NCBI RefSeq assembly: GCF_008086615.1 | Contig: NZ_RXYB01000017.1 | Location: 1 to 64,000, forward strand | Length of the DNA: 64,000 bases | Direction: 5' to 3' | Source: Acetobacterium tundrae | GTDB taxonomy: Bacteria > Bacillota > Clostridia > Eubacteriales > Eubacteriaceae | Shown here: positions 49,020-57,940 of the stretch, piece by piece | Layout: each line of letters begins with the position of its first letter | Position numbering within the stretch: the stretch's first letter is position 1 | Program-made: the position numbers and the translations under genes | Notes under the pieces: model-generated | Database searches by the model: none | What the model was told of the DNA's origin: nothing | What the model saw: the letters and a program-made list of their open reading frames with translations, nothing else

Positions 49020-50087
49020 CTATCCTTCTACCTTTATTTCTTCAAAAAAACCTGTTCTTTCTAATAAGTTCACAGTATTTTCAGGAGTGTATCTCTGACG
49101 TAAATCTTCAGGCATTTCTGATAATACAACATCCATCTCGCTGTACCTTAAGCGATAATGATATCTCAACGCAATTCCGTACTTATAGGCAGTTTTATAT
49201 ATCGCTGGAAGAAGTCTTGTTACAGAATAGCCCCAGGATCCCTGTTCAGTATAGTTTTCTATAATCTCACAGGCTTCTAGCACTCTAGAATAAGAATATC
49301 TGATTTCTTGATTCTGTTTCAAATACCCGATAAACAGTTCTGTCTGCAGATTTCCTGCGCCTTGCCCCATTCCAAGCAAACATGAATCCACTATGATTTT
49401 TCTTTCTGTATTTATTTCAATAAATGAAAGAACATTGCTCAGAGCCAAATTTATATTGTTATGTGAATGGAATCCAATTCGGATGTTCTTATCTAATCCC
49501 TGATCATATACCTTGAATAATCTCATCACGTCCGAAGCTTGCATATATCCATAACTATCAACAAAATAAAGGGCATATGCACCCATCTTATTGGATTTTT
49601 GTATTAAGTCCTTAATTTCTTCATCACTATATCTCATCGTAAGCATTGGTTGCACAAATACTTTGTATCCTTTTGTAGATAGTGCTGCACAAAAATCAAG
49701 TGATTTCTGGAGTTCAGAATATCTTATAATCACTCGAACGGCCTCACATAATGACGGATTCCACTCAGGTATGTCTTCAATCGGTGTATCCGGCCCCCTG
49801 TATAAAGCAGCAAATAATTGATTCCCATTTTTCTTTTTAGGCATGACCTTTGAAATACTCTGAATATCCTGATATATACAAAACCCCCGCCGATCATCAG
49901 GTGTTATCTCAATTGAACCTAATTCAATAATATCTATTTCTGATAATGTAAGATTTTCTGCTACAGAACAAGCGTCCTTTTCTGTAAATCTGATAGAGGC
50001 AATCTTATTCTTTTCAGCATCTTCTAGACCAAGGCCCCCATCTCGTAATGTGCAATCCAAAATCTGTATATTTTTATTCAAATTCAC
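49020..50087 (-). CDS. DRE-TIM metallolyase-family aldolase of surface-sugar type
   Basis: The 355-residue protein has the HMGL-like barrel. The signature DCTLRDGG is at 11-18, ELGSIEI is near 56, and the metal-site GFHSHNNINLALSN is near 205, followed by DSCLLGMGQGAGNLQTE, the loop seen in 4-hydroxy-2-oxovalerate aldolases. Members with DCTLRDGG that sit in polysaccharide loci are annotated only as aldolases of unknown substrate. The C-terminal 80 residues differ from MhpE/BphI, and no acetaldehyde dehydrogenase partner is here. The start is GTG at 50087, overlapping by 4 nt the end of the decayed GT8 gene (GTGA); the ThDP gene follows 5 nt on. It may make or cleave a keto acid that feeds the thiamine enzyme; that link is inference. 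Confidence 0.78.
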   Translation of the reverse strand: MNLNKNIQILDCTLRDGGLGLEDAEKNKIASIRFTEKDACSVAENLTLSEIDIIELGSIEITPDDRRGFCIYQDIQSISKVMPKKKNGNQLFAALYRGPDTPIEDIPEWNPSLCEAVRVIIRYSELQKSLDFCAALSTKGYKVFVQPMLTMRYSDEEIKDLIQKSNKMGAYALYFVDSYGYMQASDVMRLFKVYDQGLDKNIRIGFHSHNNINLALSNVLSFIEINTERKIIVDSCLLGMGQGAGNLQTELFIGYLKQNQEIRYSYSRVLEACEIIENYTEQGSWGYSVTRLLPAIYKTAYKYGIALRYHYRLRYSEMDVVLSEMPEDLRQRYTPENTVNLLERTGFFEEIKVEG

Positions 50088-50626
50088 TGCTCCTGTCCTA
50101 AAAAGTCATAAAGCAAAATTGCTTTACGATACTTCTTCTGCAATTTCTTAATGTTATAAATTCTAAAAGAGTTGTATATCATTTCTGCGAAGGCTATAAC
50201 AAATGCTTTTGGCAGATAATCCACAAAGAATTGTGTCGCTTTCTTTATGGCATTCCTTCTATCCGGAAATGCTGGCTCATTCTTCCATGGGGTTAATAAC
50301 TGATATCTCTTAAACTCCTCATTCTCCGGATTATTAGTAACTTCAAACCAAGCGCGGTTCGTAATCAGGAAAGTGCTTGTCAAATGAACAATTTCATGAT
50401 TACTAACAGCATCTTCGATTTCTCTTTGGGTATAAAAACCCATTGGTTTTCTCAATTTAATGATTTTCTCATATGACAAATATTACATCAGAGTATAAGT
50501 GGTGTGTATTTGTATATTGGTGGCAATATTTTATCTGCCCTTGGAAAATCGCGTTATAAACGCTTTGTTCCATAAAAAAACTTATCCATCATTTTTTCTT
50601 ACATATTCTCTAATTCGATCACCTAC
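50084..50626 (-). pseudogene. Decayed GT8-family glycosyltransferase, C-terminal half
   Basis: A 131-residue open piece (50084-50479) begins at SYEKIIKLRKPMGFYTQREIEDAV and has EIVHLTSTFL and PWKNEPAFPDRRNAIKKATQFF, the C-terminal pattern of GT8 glycosyltransferases. Upstream, pieces in shifting frames give REYVRKNDG, FFMEQSVYNAIFQGQIKY, LPPIYKYTP and LYSDVIF, which are the next GT8 parts (the EQSVYN piece matches the DQDxxN motif). At least three frameshifts lie within 50465-50610, and the N-terminal half is lost at the IS remnant beginning at 50627. It once was co-transcribed with the aldolase gene, whose start it overlaps. Confidence 0.75.
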
Positions 50627-50949
50627 ATTAATGTCTACTGAACAATTACCAATTTTTGATAAACACTGAACCCATTCAATGCTGGCATAAAAAATTTAAA
50701 ATGGCGTAAAGAACCTTGCGCAGGTTCAAAATAACAATCGACTGAATATTCTTGTACGGCAGAGCCGCATCCTCTGGGTTGTTTGAAATCGCTGAAACTG
50801 ATCTGATTACCACTGAATTTATATATGTAATTCACCCGATGTGCAAGGTTTTTGAGTGTTTTCACACATTTCTCTTGCACTTATTATTTCATGAAACCCC
50901 TTTAAAGTCAGTGTTATTGGGGAGTTCGGTTTGTTCAGTATCCATTATA
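50627..50949 (-). mobile_element. Internally deleted remnant of the same IS, copy 2
   Basis: The 323-bp remnant keeps the left end (50627-about 50745, matching 44566-44690) and the right end (about 50775-50949, matching 45930-46115) of IS copy 1, with the middle deleted. Terminal inverted repeats are at 50627-50645 and 50931-50949. It has the same orientation as copy 1. Its insertion removed the 5-prime half of a GT8 gene. A 20-30 bp segment at the deletion joint does not match copy 1. Confidence 0.85.
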
Positions 50950-50966
50950 ATATGAAAATATTTTTT

Positions 50967-52031
50967 TTAATTTTTATTCAGATAAAAATATTCATCAATT
51001 TGTCTATCCATACATTCGTCCACATCATTATTATCTAAAAAGCACTTTGTCCATTCAATCGTCTTTTTCACTGCTGTTTTTATATTCCAATGTGGTTTCC
51101 AACCAAATGTATTTTTTAACTTTGAGCAATCCAATTTTAAAAAATTCGCTTCATGAGGACCACCTTTAAAGTGCTTTTCCCAACATAAACCGTTGTCCCA
51201 ATTTTCGCAAAATAATGAAACCAATTCACCCGTTGTTATCCAATCCTGTTCATCTGGTCCCACATTATAACAGCCTGCGTACTTAGCATTATCCTGCTGC
51301 TTCTTTGCTATTAACAAATAAACAAATAATGGTTCCAATACATGTTGGTATGGGCGAATGGAGTACGGATTTCGTACGACAATTGATTCTTCACGCATGA
51401 TTGCTCGTACACAGTCAGGAATAATCCGATCCTTAGCAAAATCTCCACCACCTATTACATTACCTGCTCTTGCTGTTGAAATTGCAACTCTAGTATCTCC
51501 AAAAAATGATTGCTTGTAACTTTGAGTTACCAGCTCACTGCATGATTTGCTATTAGAATATGGGTCAAAACCGCTCAGGCGATCATTTTCACGATAGCCC
51601 CAGCACCACTCTTTGTTTTCATAAACTTTATCCGTCGTCACATTTAAAAAAGACCTCACACTCTCACAATGTCGAATAGCTTCTAGAATATTGACAGTTC
51701 CCATAACATTTGTTTCATAAGTATATACGGGTTCCTTGTAAGAGTCGCTCACAATCGGTTGTGCTGCCAAATGAAAAACAAATTCGGGCTTTGTTTCATT
51801 TATCATTTTTTGTAAATATTCCAGATTTCGCACATCACCAACTATCGAATTTATGCCTTTTTCAATTCCTGCAATTGTAAATAGATTAAGTTCTTTTTTT
51901 TGTTCAAGGCTATATCCTGTTACCTCAGCACCTGCATTAATTAGAATTTTTGATAACCATGAGCCTTTAAAACCTGTATGACCAGTTATAAAGACCCTTT
52001 TGCCTTTATAATAATTAATATCGACTACCAT
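50967..52031 (-). CDS. rfbG: CDP-glucose 4,6-dehydratase
   Basis: The protein of about 354 residues is an extended short-chain dehydrogenase with NAD motif FITGHTGFKGSWLSK near residue 13, NVTTDKVYEN near 130, and DPYSNSKSCSELVT (Tyr-Lys pair) near 157. The sequence FVFHLAAQPIVSDSYKEPVYTYETNVMGT is characteristic of CDP-glucose dehydratase. It turns CDP-glucose into CDP-4-keto-6-deoxyglucose, the entry to several 3,6-dideoxy and branched sugars. The ATG at 52031 overlaps the rfbF stop (ATGGTAG); a longer frame to 52061 is possible. The 3-dehydrase (RfbH type) that usually follows is not in this window, so the product is probably not a simple 3,6-dideoxyhexose. Confidence 0.93.
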   Translation of the reverse strand: MVVDINYYKGKRVFITGHTGFKGSWLSKILINAGAEVTGYSLEQKKELNLFTIAGIEKGINSIVGDVRNLEYLQKMINETKPEFVFHLAAQPIVSDSYKEPVYTYETNVMGTVNILEAIRHCESVRSFLNVTTDKVYENKEWCWGYRENDRLSGFDPYSNSKSCSELVTQSYKQSFFGDTRVAISTARAGNVIGGGDFAKDRIIPDCVRAIMREESIVVRNPYSIRPYQHVLEPLFVYLLIAKKQQDNAKYAGCYNVGPDEQDWITTGELVSLFCENWDNGLCWEKHFKGGPHEANFLKLDCSKLKNTFGWKPHWNIKTAVKKTIEWTKCFLDNNDVDECMDRQIDEYFYLNKN

Positions 52032-52792
52032 ACCTTCCACGGTGCCTTTCCAGTATTCCAAAATTCTTCCAACTTTTGTTTATCTCGTTGCGTATCCATG
52101 CATTGCCAAAAGCCAGAATGCTTATACGCCATTAATTCTCCATGATTAGCCATTGTTTCTAAAGGTTCCTCTTCAAAAACAACGGTATCTCCTTCAATAA
52201 TATCAAATATTTCTGGATTCAAAACCATAAAGCCCCCATTAATCCATCCACTGTCTTCCTTGTTTTTTTCTCTAAAAGAATTAATACTATTGCTTTCAAT
52301 ATCTAAAACTCCGAAACGTCCCTCTGGCTGAATTGCTGTCATGGTAGCAATTTTTCCATGTGATTTGTGAAAGTTAACTAATGCTGATATATCCACATCA
52401 CTCAAACCATCACCATAGGTTAACATAAATGATTCGTTTCCAATGTACTCTTGAATTCGCTTCACACGACCACCAGTCATCGTATTTAAACCTGTATCAA
52501 CAAGTGTTACCTTCCAAGGTTCTGAATAATTATTATGGACGATCATTTTATTATTTGCTAAATCAAATGTAATATCCGATGTATGCAAAAAATAATCAGC
52601 AAAAAACTCTTTAATCACATAAGCTTTGTAACCTAAACAAATGATAAACTCATTATATCCAAAGCTTGAATAATATTTCATAATATGCCATAAAATCGGT
52701 TTTTCACCAATCTCAATCATCGGTTTTGGTATTAAATGTGATTCCTCAGATATTCGTGTACCCAAACCACCTGCTAATAATACTACCTTCAT
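52025..52792 (-). CDS. rfbF: Glucose-1-phosphate cytidylyltransferase
   Basis: The 255-residue protein has the nucleotidyltransferase signature LAGGLGTRISEESHLIPKPM near residue 6, followed by GEKPILWHIMKYYS, MLTYGDGLSDVD near 125 with the metal-site Asp, and a late FWQCMDT. It makes CDP-glucose from CTP and glucose-1-phosphate. The length and motifs match RfbF and not the longer dTDP or UDP enzymes. AAGGAG lies 8 nt before the ATG. It is 183 nt after neuA and may have its own promoter. Confidence 0.95.
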   Translation of the reverse strand: MKVVLLAGGLGTRISEESHLIPKPMIEIGEKPILWHIMKYYSSFGYNEFIICLGYKAYVIKEFFADYFLHTSDITFDLANNKMIVHNNYSEPWKVTLVDTGLNTMTGGRVKRIQEYIGNESFMLTYGDGLSDVDISALVNFHKSHGKIATMTAIQPEGRFGVLDIESNSINSFREKNKEDSGWINGGFMVLNPEIFDIIEGDTVVFEEEPLETMANHGELMAYKHSGFWQCMDTQRDKQKLEEFWNTGKAPWKVW

Positions 52793-52975
52793 GAATTATT
52801 TCTCCTTAACTATACATTAAAAAAGCTCAATTTTTCTGTTTATTCTTACTTTGAAGGATATACTAGACTCGCAAAATTTCTAAAAGATTTAATCAACTTA
52901 TAACTTGCAGATCTACAATTATCTTATCCAAACTAATACAAATCCAATAATTTACCTTTCCAGTGGCAAAAATAA

Positions 52976-53719
52976 TTATATTTCCCTATTGTTTATTCTC
53001 TTTGTTAAAGTTTTATTTCTAAGATAAAACTCAGCTATCTCGAAATCATCTTTTGTATCTATATCAGTTGATGATATTCTATCCATAAAAAACGCCATTG
53101 TTGAATCCGTTTCAAAGCTTTTATATTTCATGAAAATTCCTACTTCTATTAAATAAATTGCACCATTTAATCGAAAAGTTTTTTCAAAATCTTGCCTTCT
53201 AAAAAGTTTATCTTTATCGTACTCAAGAAAACTATTTAATTCTTGCCGACTACCAATAACTCTATTCCAGTATACAGGATGTTCTAATTCAGTTACCGAA
53301 ACAAGAGAATCAAACTGTTCTTTTTTCTCCAAAAGCATTTCAATTGCATTATCGATATGCTTTTCATCTCTTAGTGGTGAAGTGGGCTGAAGTAGTATAA
53401 GATACTCAAATTTTTCATTCGCATCATCAATTAATTTCTTCATTGTATAATAAATTGCTTCTGAACTTGGCGTATCATCTTTTGCCAACTCCTGTGGTCT
53501 TAAAAAAGGAACTTCTGCACCATAATCCAGCGAAACATTTTTAATTTCTTCATCATCAGTCGATACAATAATTCTATCAAGATATTTAGATTTTTTTGCA
53601 GCTTGAATTGACCATACAATTAGAGGTTTATCAATCAAATCTTTAATGTTTTTTTTTGGAATGCTCTTAGACCCACCTCTTGCGGGTATGATAGCCAAAA
53701 ATCTCATTCCTTTATACAT
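52976..53719 (-). CDS. neuA: CMP-N-acetylneuraminate (nonulosonate) cytidylyltransferase
   Basis: The 247-residue protein starts with the CMP-sugar synthetase motif LAIIPARGGSKSIPKKNIKDL near residue 8, has IIVSTDDEEIKNV near 50, LLQPTSPLRDEKHIDNAI near 107, and NGAIYLIE near 186. It activates a nonulosonic acid as CMP-sugar for Maf-type transfer. It lies just after neuC and neuB. AAAGGA is 7 nt before the ATG at 53719; a closer in-frame ATG at 53707 directly follows an AAAGGA and is less likely. The exact acid (sialic, legionaminic or other) is not told by this gene. Confidence 0.9.
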   Translation of the reverse strand: MYKGMRFLAIIPARGGSKSIPKKNIKDLIDKPLIVWSIQAAKKSKYLDRIIVSTDDEEIKNVSLDYGAEVPFLRPQELAKDDTPSSEAIYYTMKKLIDDANEKFEYLILLQPTSPLRDEKHIDNAIEMLLEKKEQFDSLVSVTELEHPVYWNRVIGSRQELNSFLEYDKDKLFRRQDFEKTFRLNGAIYLIEVGIFMKYKSFETDSTMAFFMDRISSTDIDTKDDFEIAEFYLRNKTLTKRINNREI

Positions 53720-53786
53720 ATAACTTTCCTTTCAAAACAGTTTAACATCATTGTTTTTTTAAATCTTGTTATATAATTCGGTTAAT

Positions 53787-54932
53787 TCATTCATTATAAA
53801 TTATATCATTAAATACTTTTTGTCTCGATATTTTCCAAACATTTTCATCTAACATAATTTTAATGAAATTTTCTCTGCTATTACCATCTCCAAAATGATT
53901 TGTCTTATTTAAATTTTTCATTTTTCTGGCTATTTCAATCGACCTTAAGATATCTTTGGATGAATCTGAACAGTTAATAATTGTCTCATGATTAAATCTA
54001 TTTTTTTGTCTTGAACCAATATTTATACTTGGAATTCCAATTACAGGTGCCTCATGAATACCGGCACTGGAATTTCCAATCAAATATTTGGCATTCTTCA
54101 AAATTTGAAGAAAATATTCAAATCTTATTGATGGGAAACATTTTATTTGTTTAAAATCACTAAACCGATTGTATTCTTCAAGTATATCTTTATAACCAGA
54201 ATCATTATTCGGATGTATCACGATGCAATTATCGCCACTTTCGATAATTGCGTCGACAACCTGTTTTACATTTTGTTTTAAATTTTCTAATTCTGTAGTG
54301 ACAGGATGGTACATCAAAACAGAATATAAATCAAAAGGAATCTCATACCTTTTTTTTATAAACTCAAAATCCATACTGGGTTCTTTCATGATTAAATCAA
54401 TATCAGGAGAACCAAGAACAAAAACCGATTGTTCACTTTCACCCAGTTGTAACAACCGTTTTTTTGAATCAACGTTTGAAACGAAATGCACATGTGCAAG
54501 TTTGGATATTGCATGCCTAATCGATTCATCAATCGTACCTGATAATTCTCCACCTTCGATATGAGCTACTAATACATTATTCAGTGCACCGGTGATTGCA
54601 CCAGCTAGAGCTTCAACTCTATCACCGTGTAAAATAATCATGTCTGGCTCCAATTCTCTAATATAACGACTAAAACCATTGATAGTATTGGCCAAAACTA
54701 GGTCCATCGGTTCTTCAATAATCTGGTTCATATATACTTGAATATTTTTAAACCCATCTTTAATGATTTCATTTTTTGTATCACCAAACTCTTTTAATGT
54801 GTGCATACCGGTTACAAACACATGACATTCGAATTTATTATTTTCTTCTATTGCACTCATCAGCGGTTTCATTTTACCATAGTCAGCACGTGTGCCGGTA
54901 AGGAAAAGTACTTTTTTCTTCTTGTTCCCCAT
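53787..54932 (-). CDS. neuC: Hydrolysing UDP-GlcNAc-type 2-epimerase
   Basis: The 381-residue protein has the NeuC opening VLFLTGTRADYGKMKPLMSAI near residue 8, IILHGDRVEALAGA near 98, AHIEGGELSGTIDESIRHAISKLAHVHFV near 125, and IGNSSAGIHEAP near 285. It makes N-acetylmannosamine from UDP-GlcNAc; the LegG and GDP-linked relatives use other sugars. No other nonulosonate-specific aminotransferase or dehydratase is present, so the simplest reading is the sialic-acid route. It overlaps nothing and lies 2 nt after neuB. Confidence 0.9.
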   Translation of the reverse strand: MGNKKKKVLFLTGTRADYGKMKPLMSAIEENNKFECHVFVTGMHTLKEFGDTKNEIIKDGFKNIQVYMNQIIEEPMDLVLANTINGFSRYIRELEPDMIILHGDRVEALAGAITGALNNVLVAHIEGGELSGTIDESIRHAISKLAHVHFVSNVDSKKRLLQLGESEQSVFVLGSPDIDLIMKEPSMDFEFIKKRYEIPFDLYSVLMYHPVTTELENLKQNVKQVVDAIIESGDNCIVIHPNNDSGYKDILEEYNRFSDFKQIKCFPSIRFEYFLQILKNAKYLIGNSSAGIHEAPVIGIPSINIGSRQKNRFNHETIINCSDSSKDILRSIEIARKMKNLNKTNHFGDGNSRENFIKIMLDENVWKISRQKVFNDIIYNE

Positions 54933-54934
54933 CC

Positions 54935-55972
54935 CTATTTCACATCATTCCATTTAAGTTGTTCATCCTCAGGAATATCTCTTATTGATCTTTTTCCAAT
55001 TAGATTTTCATAATGCACAGCTTTAATTTCACCTGTACCAGGTCTTTTAACCCAAATATTTTCTTGCGTAAATAGATCCCCCTTATGGATCGGTTTAATG
55101 GAAACAACTGTTGCAAAAGCGAAATTGATTGACACTTGTTCCTCTTTAACAGCTTCTTTTTTACCGCCTCTCATTTTTGCAATTTCTACTGATCCAATTA
55201 TCAAGTCGTGCAACTGATCTGGCGTCATTGAACATATAATATCCGGGCCAGGTCTATCTGAGCGATCGGTAAAATGTCTTTCCAACACTGAAGCACCCAA
55301 TGCAACTGCCGCAAGACAAGCATTATTATTAATGGTGTGATCCGACAACCCGATAATTGCATTCGGAAATTCCCTTTCCAGTTCCTGCATTGCGCCCAAT
55401 CTAACTAACTCCGGTGGGGTAGGATATAAGTTGGTTGTATGCAGCAAAGCATATTGAACTCCTCTTTTTTCCAATATCTCGACGGCTTTTCTCACGCTTC
55501 CAATATTATTCATACCGGTAGAAACAATCATTGGCTTACCGAATGAAGCAATATGATCCAACAATGGATAGTTGTTCATTTCACCCGATCCAACTTTGTA
55601 TGCGACTACTCCCATTCTTTCCAACCGATCCGCGGCTGCTCTTGAAAATGGTGTACTTATAAAAATCATACCCTTGCTTTCAACATACTCCTTCAGTTTA
55701 ATTTCATCTTCTTCTGATAAAGCACATCTGGCCATTACTTCGTAAATTGAAACATCAGTATTACCCGGAATAATTTTTTTAGCTTCTTTACACATCTCGT
55801 CTTCAACAACATGGGTTTGATGCTTAATTACTTCTGCTCCGGCACTATGTGCTGCATCCACCATCTCAAAAGCAGTTTTTAAACTTCCCTCATGATTTAT
55901 ACCAATCTCGGCAATAACCAATGGTCGGTAGTCTTTTCCTATTTTTCTGCCTGCAATATTCAAATTAGCCAT
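54935..55972 (-). CDS. neuB: N-acetylneuraminate (nonulosonate) synthase
   Basis: The 345-residue protein has the NeuB barrel with [36 protein letters not shown] near residue 19, [28 protein letters not shown] near 103, and SDHT with [10 protein letters not shown] near 215-240. The C-terminal SAF antifreeze-type domain (about 285-345) ends [21 protein letters not shown]. It joins phosphoenolpyruvate with a 2-acetamido sugar (ManNAc for sialic acid). The order neuB-neuC-neuA is tight (2 and 67 nt). GAGGAATT lies before the ATG. A NeuB versus LegI choice needs phylogeny. Confidence 0.95.
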   Translation of the reverse strand: MANLNIAGRKIGKDYRPLVIAEIGINHEGSLKTAFEMVDAAHSAGAEVIKHQTHVVEDEMCKEAKKIIPGNTDVSIYEVMARCALSEEDEIKLKEYVESKGMIFISTPFSRAAADRLERMGVVAYKVGSGEMNNYPLLDHIASFGKPMIVSTGMNNIGSVRKAVEILEKRGVQYALLHTTNLYPTPPELVRLGAMQELEREFPNAIIGLSDHTINNNACLAAVALGASVLERHFTDRSDRPGPDIICSMTPDQLHDLIIGSVEIAKMRGGKKEAVKEEQVSINFAFATVVSIKPIHKGDLFTQENIWVKRPGTGEIKAVHYENLIGKRSIRDIPEDEQLKWNDVK

Positions 55973-56068
55973 ATTAATTCCTCATCATTTTATTAACTTT
56001 TAATACATAAGAATCATTGTCTTTTATTGTATAGTAATTACAAAAGGCAATCCTATCCCATAATCAAA

Positions 56069-57940
56069 TTATTTTGTTTCCACAAAATTGTTAATATTAT
56101 TTGAAAGTACTTTCATTATATTTTGGTTTAAATTATTATTGTTATCAATATACAAAAGATCAAAAACTGGCTTTATGTGTTTAATTAACCGCTTTAAACG
56201 CTTTAATTCATTTTTCTCCCTTTTGATTCGTTGAACATCATTTGACAATATTTCATATTGTACACGGTTCATTGGCATAGCGATTACATTAAAAAAATCA
56301 TTAGCTTCGAGCTTTACAATGTAACTGTCTAGCCTTTCGTACATGATACCAGCCTGTTTTGTATTTGAAATGTCGAGTAATTCTCTTACTTTTAAGATAT
56401 GCTGCTTTATTTTTGATAATAACCCCACATAATCTGTAAATTCATCGTCCAATAAATTTATCTTTGACTGAAGATATTCTTTGTCATATAAATCTGATTG
56501 CATCAAACTTTTAAATTCATCCCCTTGAACAATTTTATGCTGCAGAATATCATTTATCACATTATCCATTGGGATGAATTTAGCCCCTTCAATCTGTGCA
56601 CCACCAACGGTTGTATTAATAACTGAAATATTTAATGATTTAATGTAAAATTCCATCTGCTTTCTCATATCATTAAAAGAAACACTTGTTAGAATTTCAT
56701 TGCCCAAAACATCTTTTATTTTTTGCTCCTTTATTTCCTCGATATCATTTTGATGATAATCTATACCTTTAGCATAGTTTTTTTCGTCTTTATAAGCAAG
56801 ATTTTGACCGACAAGAATAATTGTTGAGAATTCAAGCTTACTCAATAATTCCAATGTTACCACTGCAATAGATGGTGCATCATTAACTTTATCAATTTCT
56901 TTACCATCTTTTTCTTTAAGAAAATAATTGGACACAGTATCTTGAGAAGTAATCATATGATATTGTGGACCTGTATAATCTTTTAATACTTCATAGCCAA
57001 CACTGCTACCAAACAACATCGGTATTGTATTAATCTTCATCTCATTAACTTTTTTAAATACGGTTCTATTTTCTTCTTTAGGATCATAGGTACACATTGC
57101 ATCTGGTAATATATCATTATAGAGTAATGTATTAATCGCCGATCCAACACTAAATATGTATGCTAATCCCTTTTCTTTAATAGTATGCAAGTTTTCAATT
57201 TCGTAATCTAGTGATGGTCCTGCAGAAACTAAAATAGCCGTTTTATTTTTAAAATTATTTTTATCCTGCATCAATATATTTGGTGTATTCAACACTTTAT
57301 CAAAGTTATTGACACTGTTGAGGATCCATCTATTTTGAAAAGAATAGTTTGTGTTCAATAAACTTCTTTTACTTTTAATTGCTTCCATAAATCTGTTTGA
57401 AAACTGAGTGTACTGTTCTTCAAACGCATTTTGATAAATTGGCAAATCCATAATAATCGTTTTTTTATCTGTATTTATTAAAACTGTATTAAAGAAGTCA
57501 TCCATTGCTTCAGTATTAACTTCGCATTGAACTGCAATCATTTTTTTTATTGGCAAATCTTTCAATTTTTTATAATTTAAAAAAATTTCAAATACTTCCT
57601 CTGAAGGCTCATAAAGTGAAAAGGTTGTATCTGGAAATCGCCTTACAAAAGCATCAATATGATAGCCCAACCCCAGGCCATAAAATATAACATGAGAATT
57701 TGTATCAATCTCTTCTCTTTCCTCTAATTTATCGATAATGGACTCTGCTTCCCGAATTGGGTCGTATTTACTGTGTAAATAAAGAGTTTTATCGCCTTTT
57801 GTCATTTTTAACGTCTTATAATTATTTTTCGTATCTTCCAACACAATTGAACTTTTCTTGATCTTATCTTCATCATTTTTTAATGCTTCATATAGTGTTG
57901 GATAATTTTTCTTCAAAAATACAATATTATCAGCTAACAT
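56069..57940 (-). CDS. Maf-family flagellin glycosyltransferase (motility accessory factor)
   Basis: The 623-residue protein has the Maf layout: an N-terminal domain (about 1-210) with VIFYGLGLGYHIDAFVRRFPDTTFSLYEPS near residue 84, then the DUF115 (MptE-like) catalytic domain with KTAILVSAGPSLDYEIENL near 236, SVGSAINTLL, PDAMCTYDP and LVGQNLAYKD, and a helical C-terminus (about 480-623). Maf proteins move activated nonulosonic acids onto Ser/Thr of flagellin and are placed next to flagellin and neu/pse/leg genes. The upstream 207-residue gene overlaps it by 11 nt and shares a sigma-28 promoter. Its neighbours neuB-neuC-neuA make a probable donor sugar. Confidence 0.92.
   Translation of the reverse strand: MLADNIVFLKKNYPTLYEALKNDEDKIKKSSIVLEDTKNNYKTLKMTKGDKTLYLHSKYDPIREAESIIDKLEEREEIDTNSHVIFYGLGLGYHIDAFVRRFPDTTFSLYEPSEEVFEIFLNYKKLKDLPIKKMIAVQCEVNTEAMDDFFNTVLINTDKKTIIMDLPIYQNAFEEQYTQFSNRFMEAIKSKRSLLNTNYSFQNRWILNSVNNFDKVLNTPNILMQDKNNFKNKTAILVSAGPSLDYEIENLHTIKEKGLAYIFSVGSAINTLLYNDILPDAMCTYDPKEENRTVFKKVNEMKINTIPMLFGSSVGYEVLKDYTGPQYHMITSQDTVSNYFLKEKDGKEIDKVNDAPSIAVVTLELLSKLEFSTIILVGQNLAYKDEKNYAKGIDYHQNDIEEIKEQKIKDVLGNEILTSVSFNDMRKQMEFYIKSLNISVINTTVGGAQIEGAKFIPMDNVINDILQHKIVQGDEFKSLMQSDLYDKEYLQSKINLLDDEFTDYVGLLSKIKQHILKVRELLDISNTKQAGIMYERLDSYIVKLEANDFFNVIAMPMNRVQYEILSNDVQRIKREKNELKRLKRLIKHIKPVFDLLYIDNNNNLNQNIMKVLSNNINNFVETK

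Noticed and set aside
47329-50087. Leucine/valine pathway (isopropylmalate synthase-like plus acetolactate synthase)
   Set aside because: The aldolase has the DCTLRDGG and HSHN pattern of the polysaccharide-linked aldolases, and there is no acetolactate synthase small subunit, ilvC or leuCD. The neighbours are sugar-nucleotide genes.
52793-52975. Promoter of rfbF
   Set aside because: Several AT-rich hexamers can be paired, but none has both boxes at 16-18 nt with good matches and none fits sigma-28.
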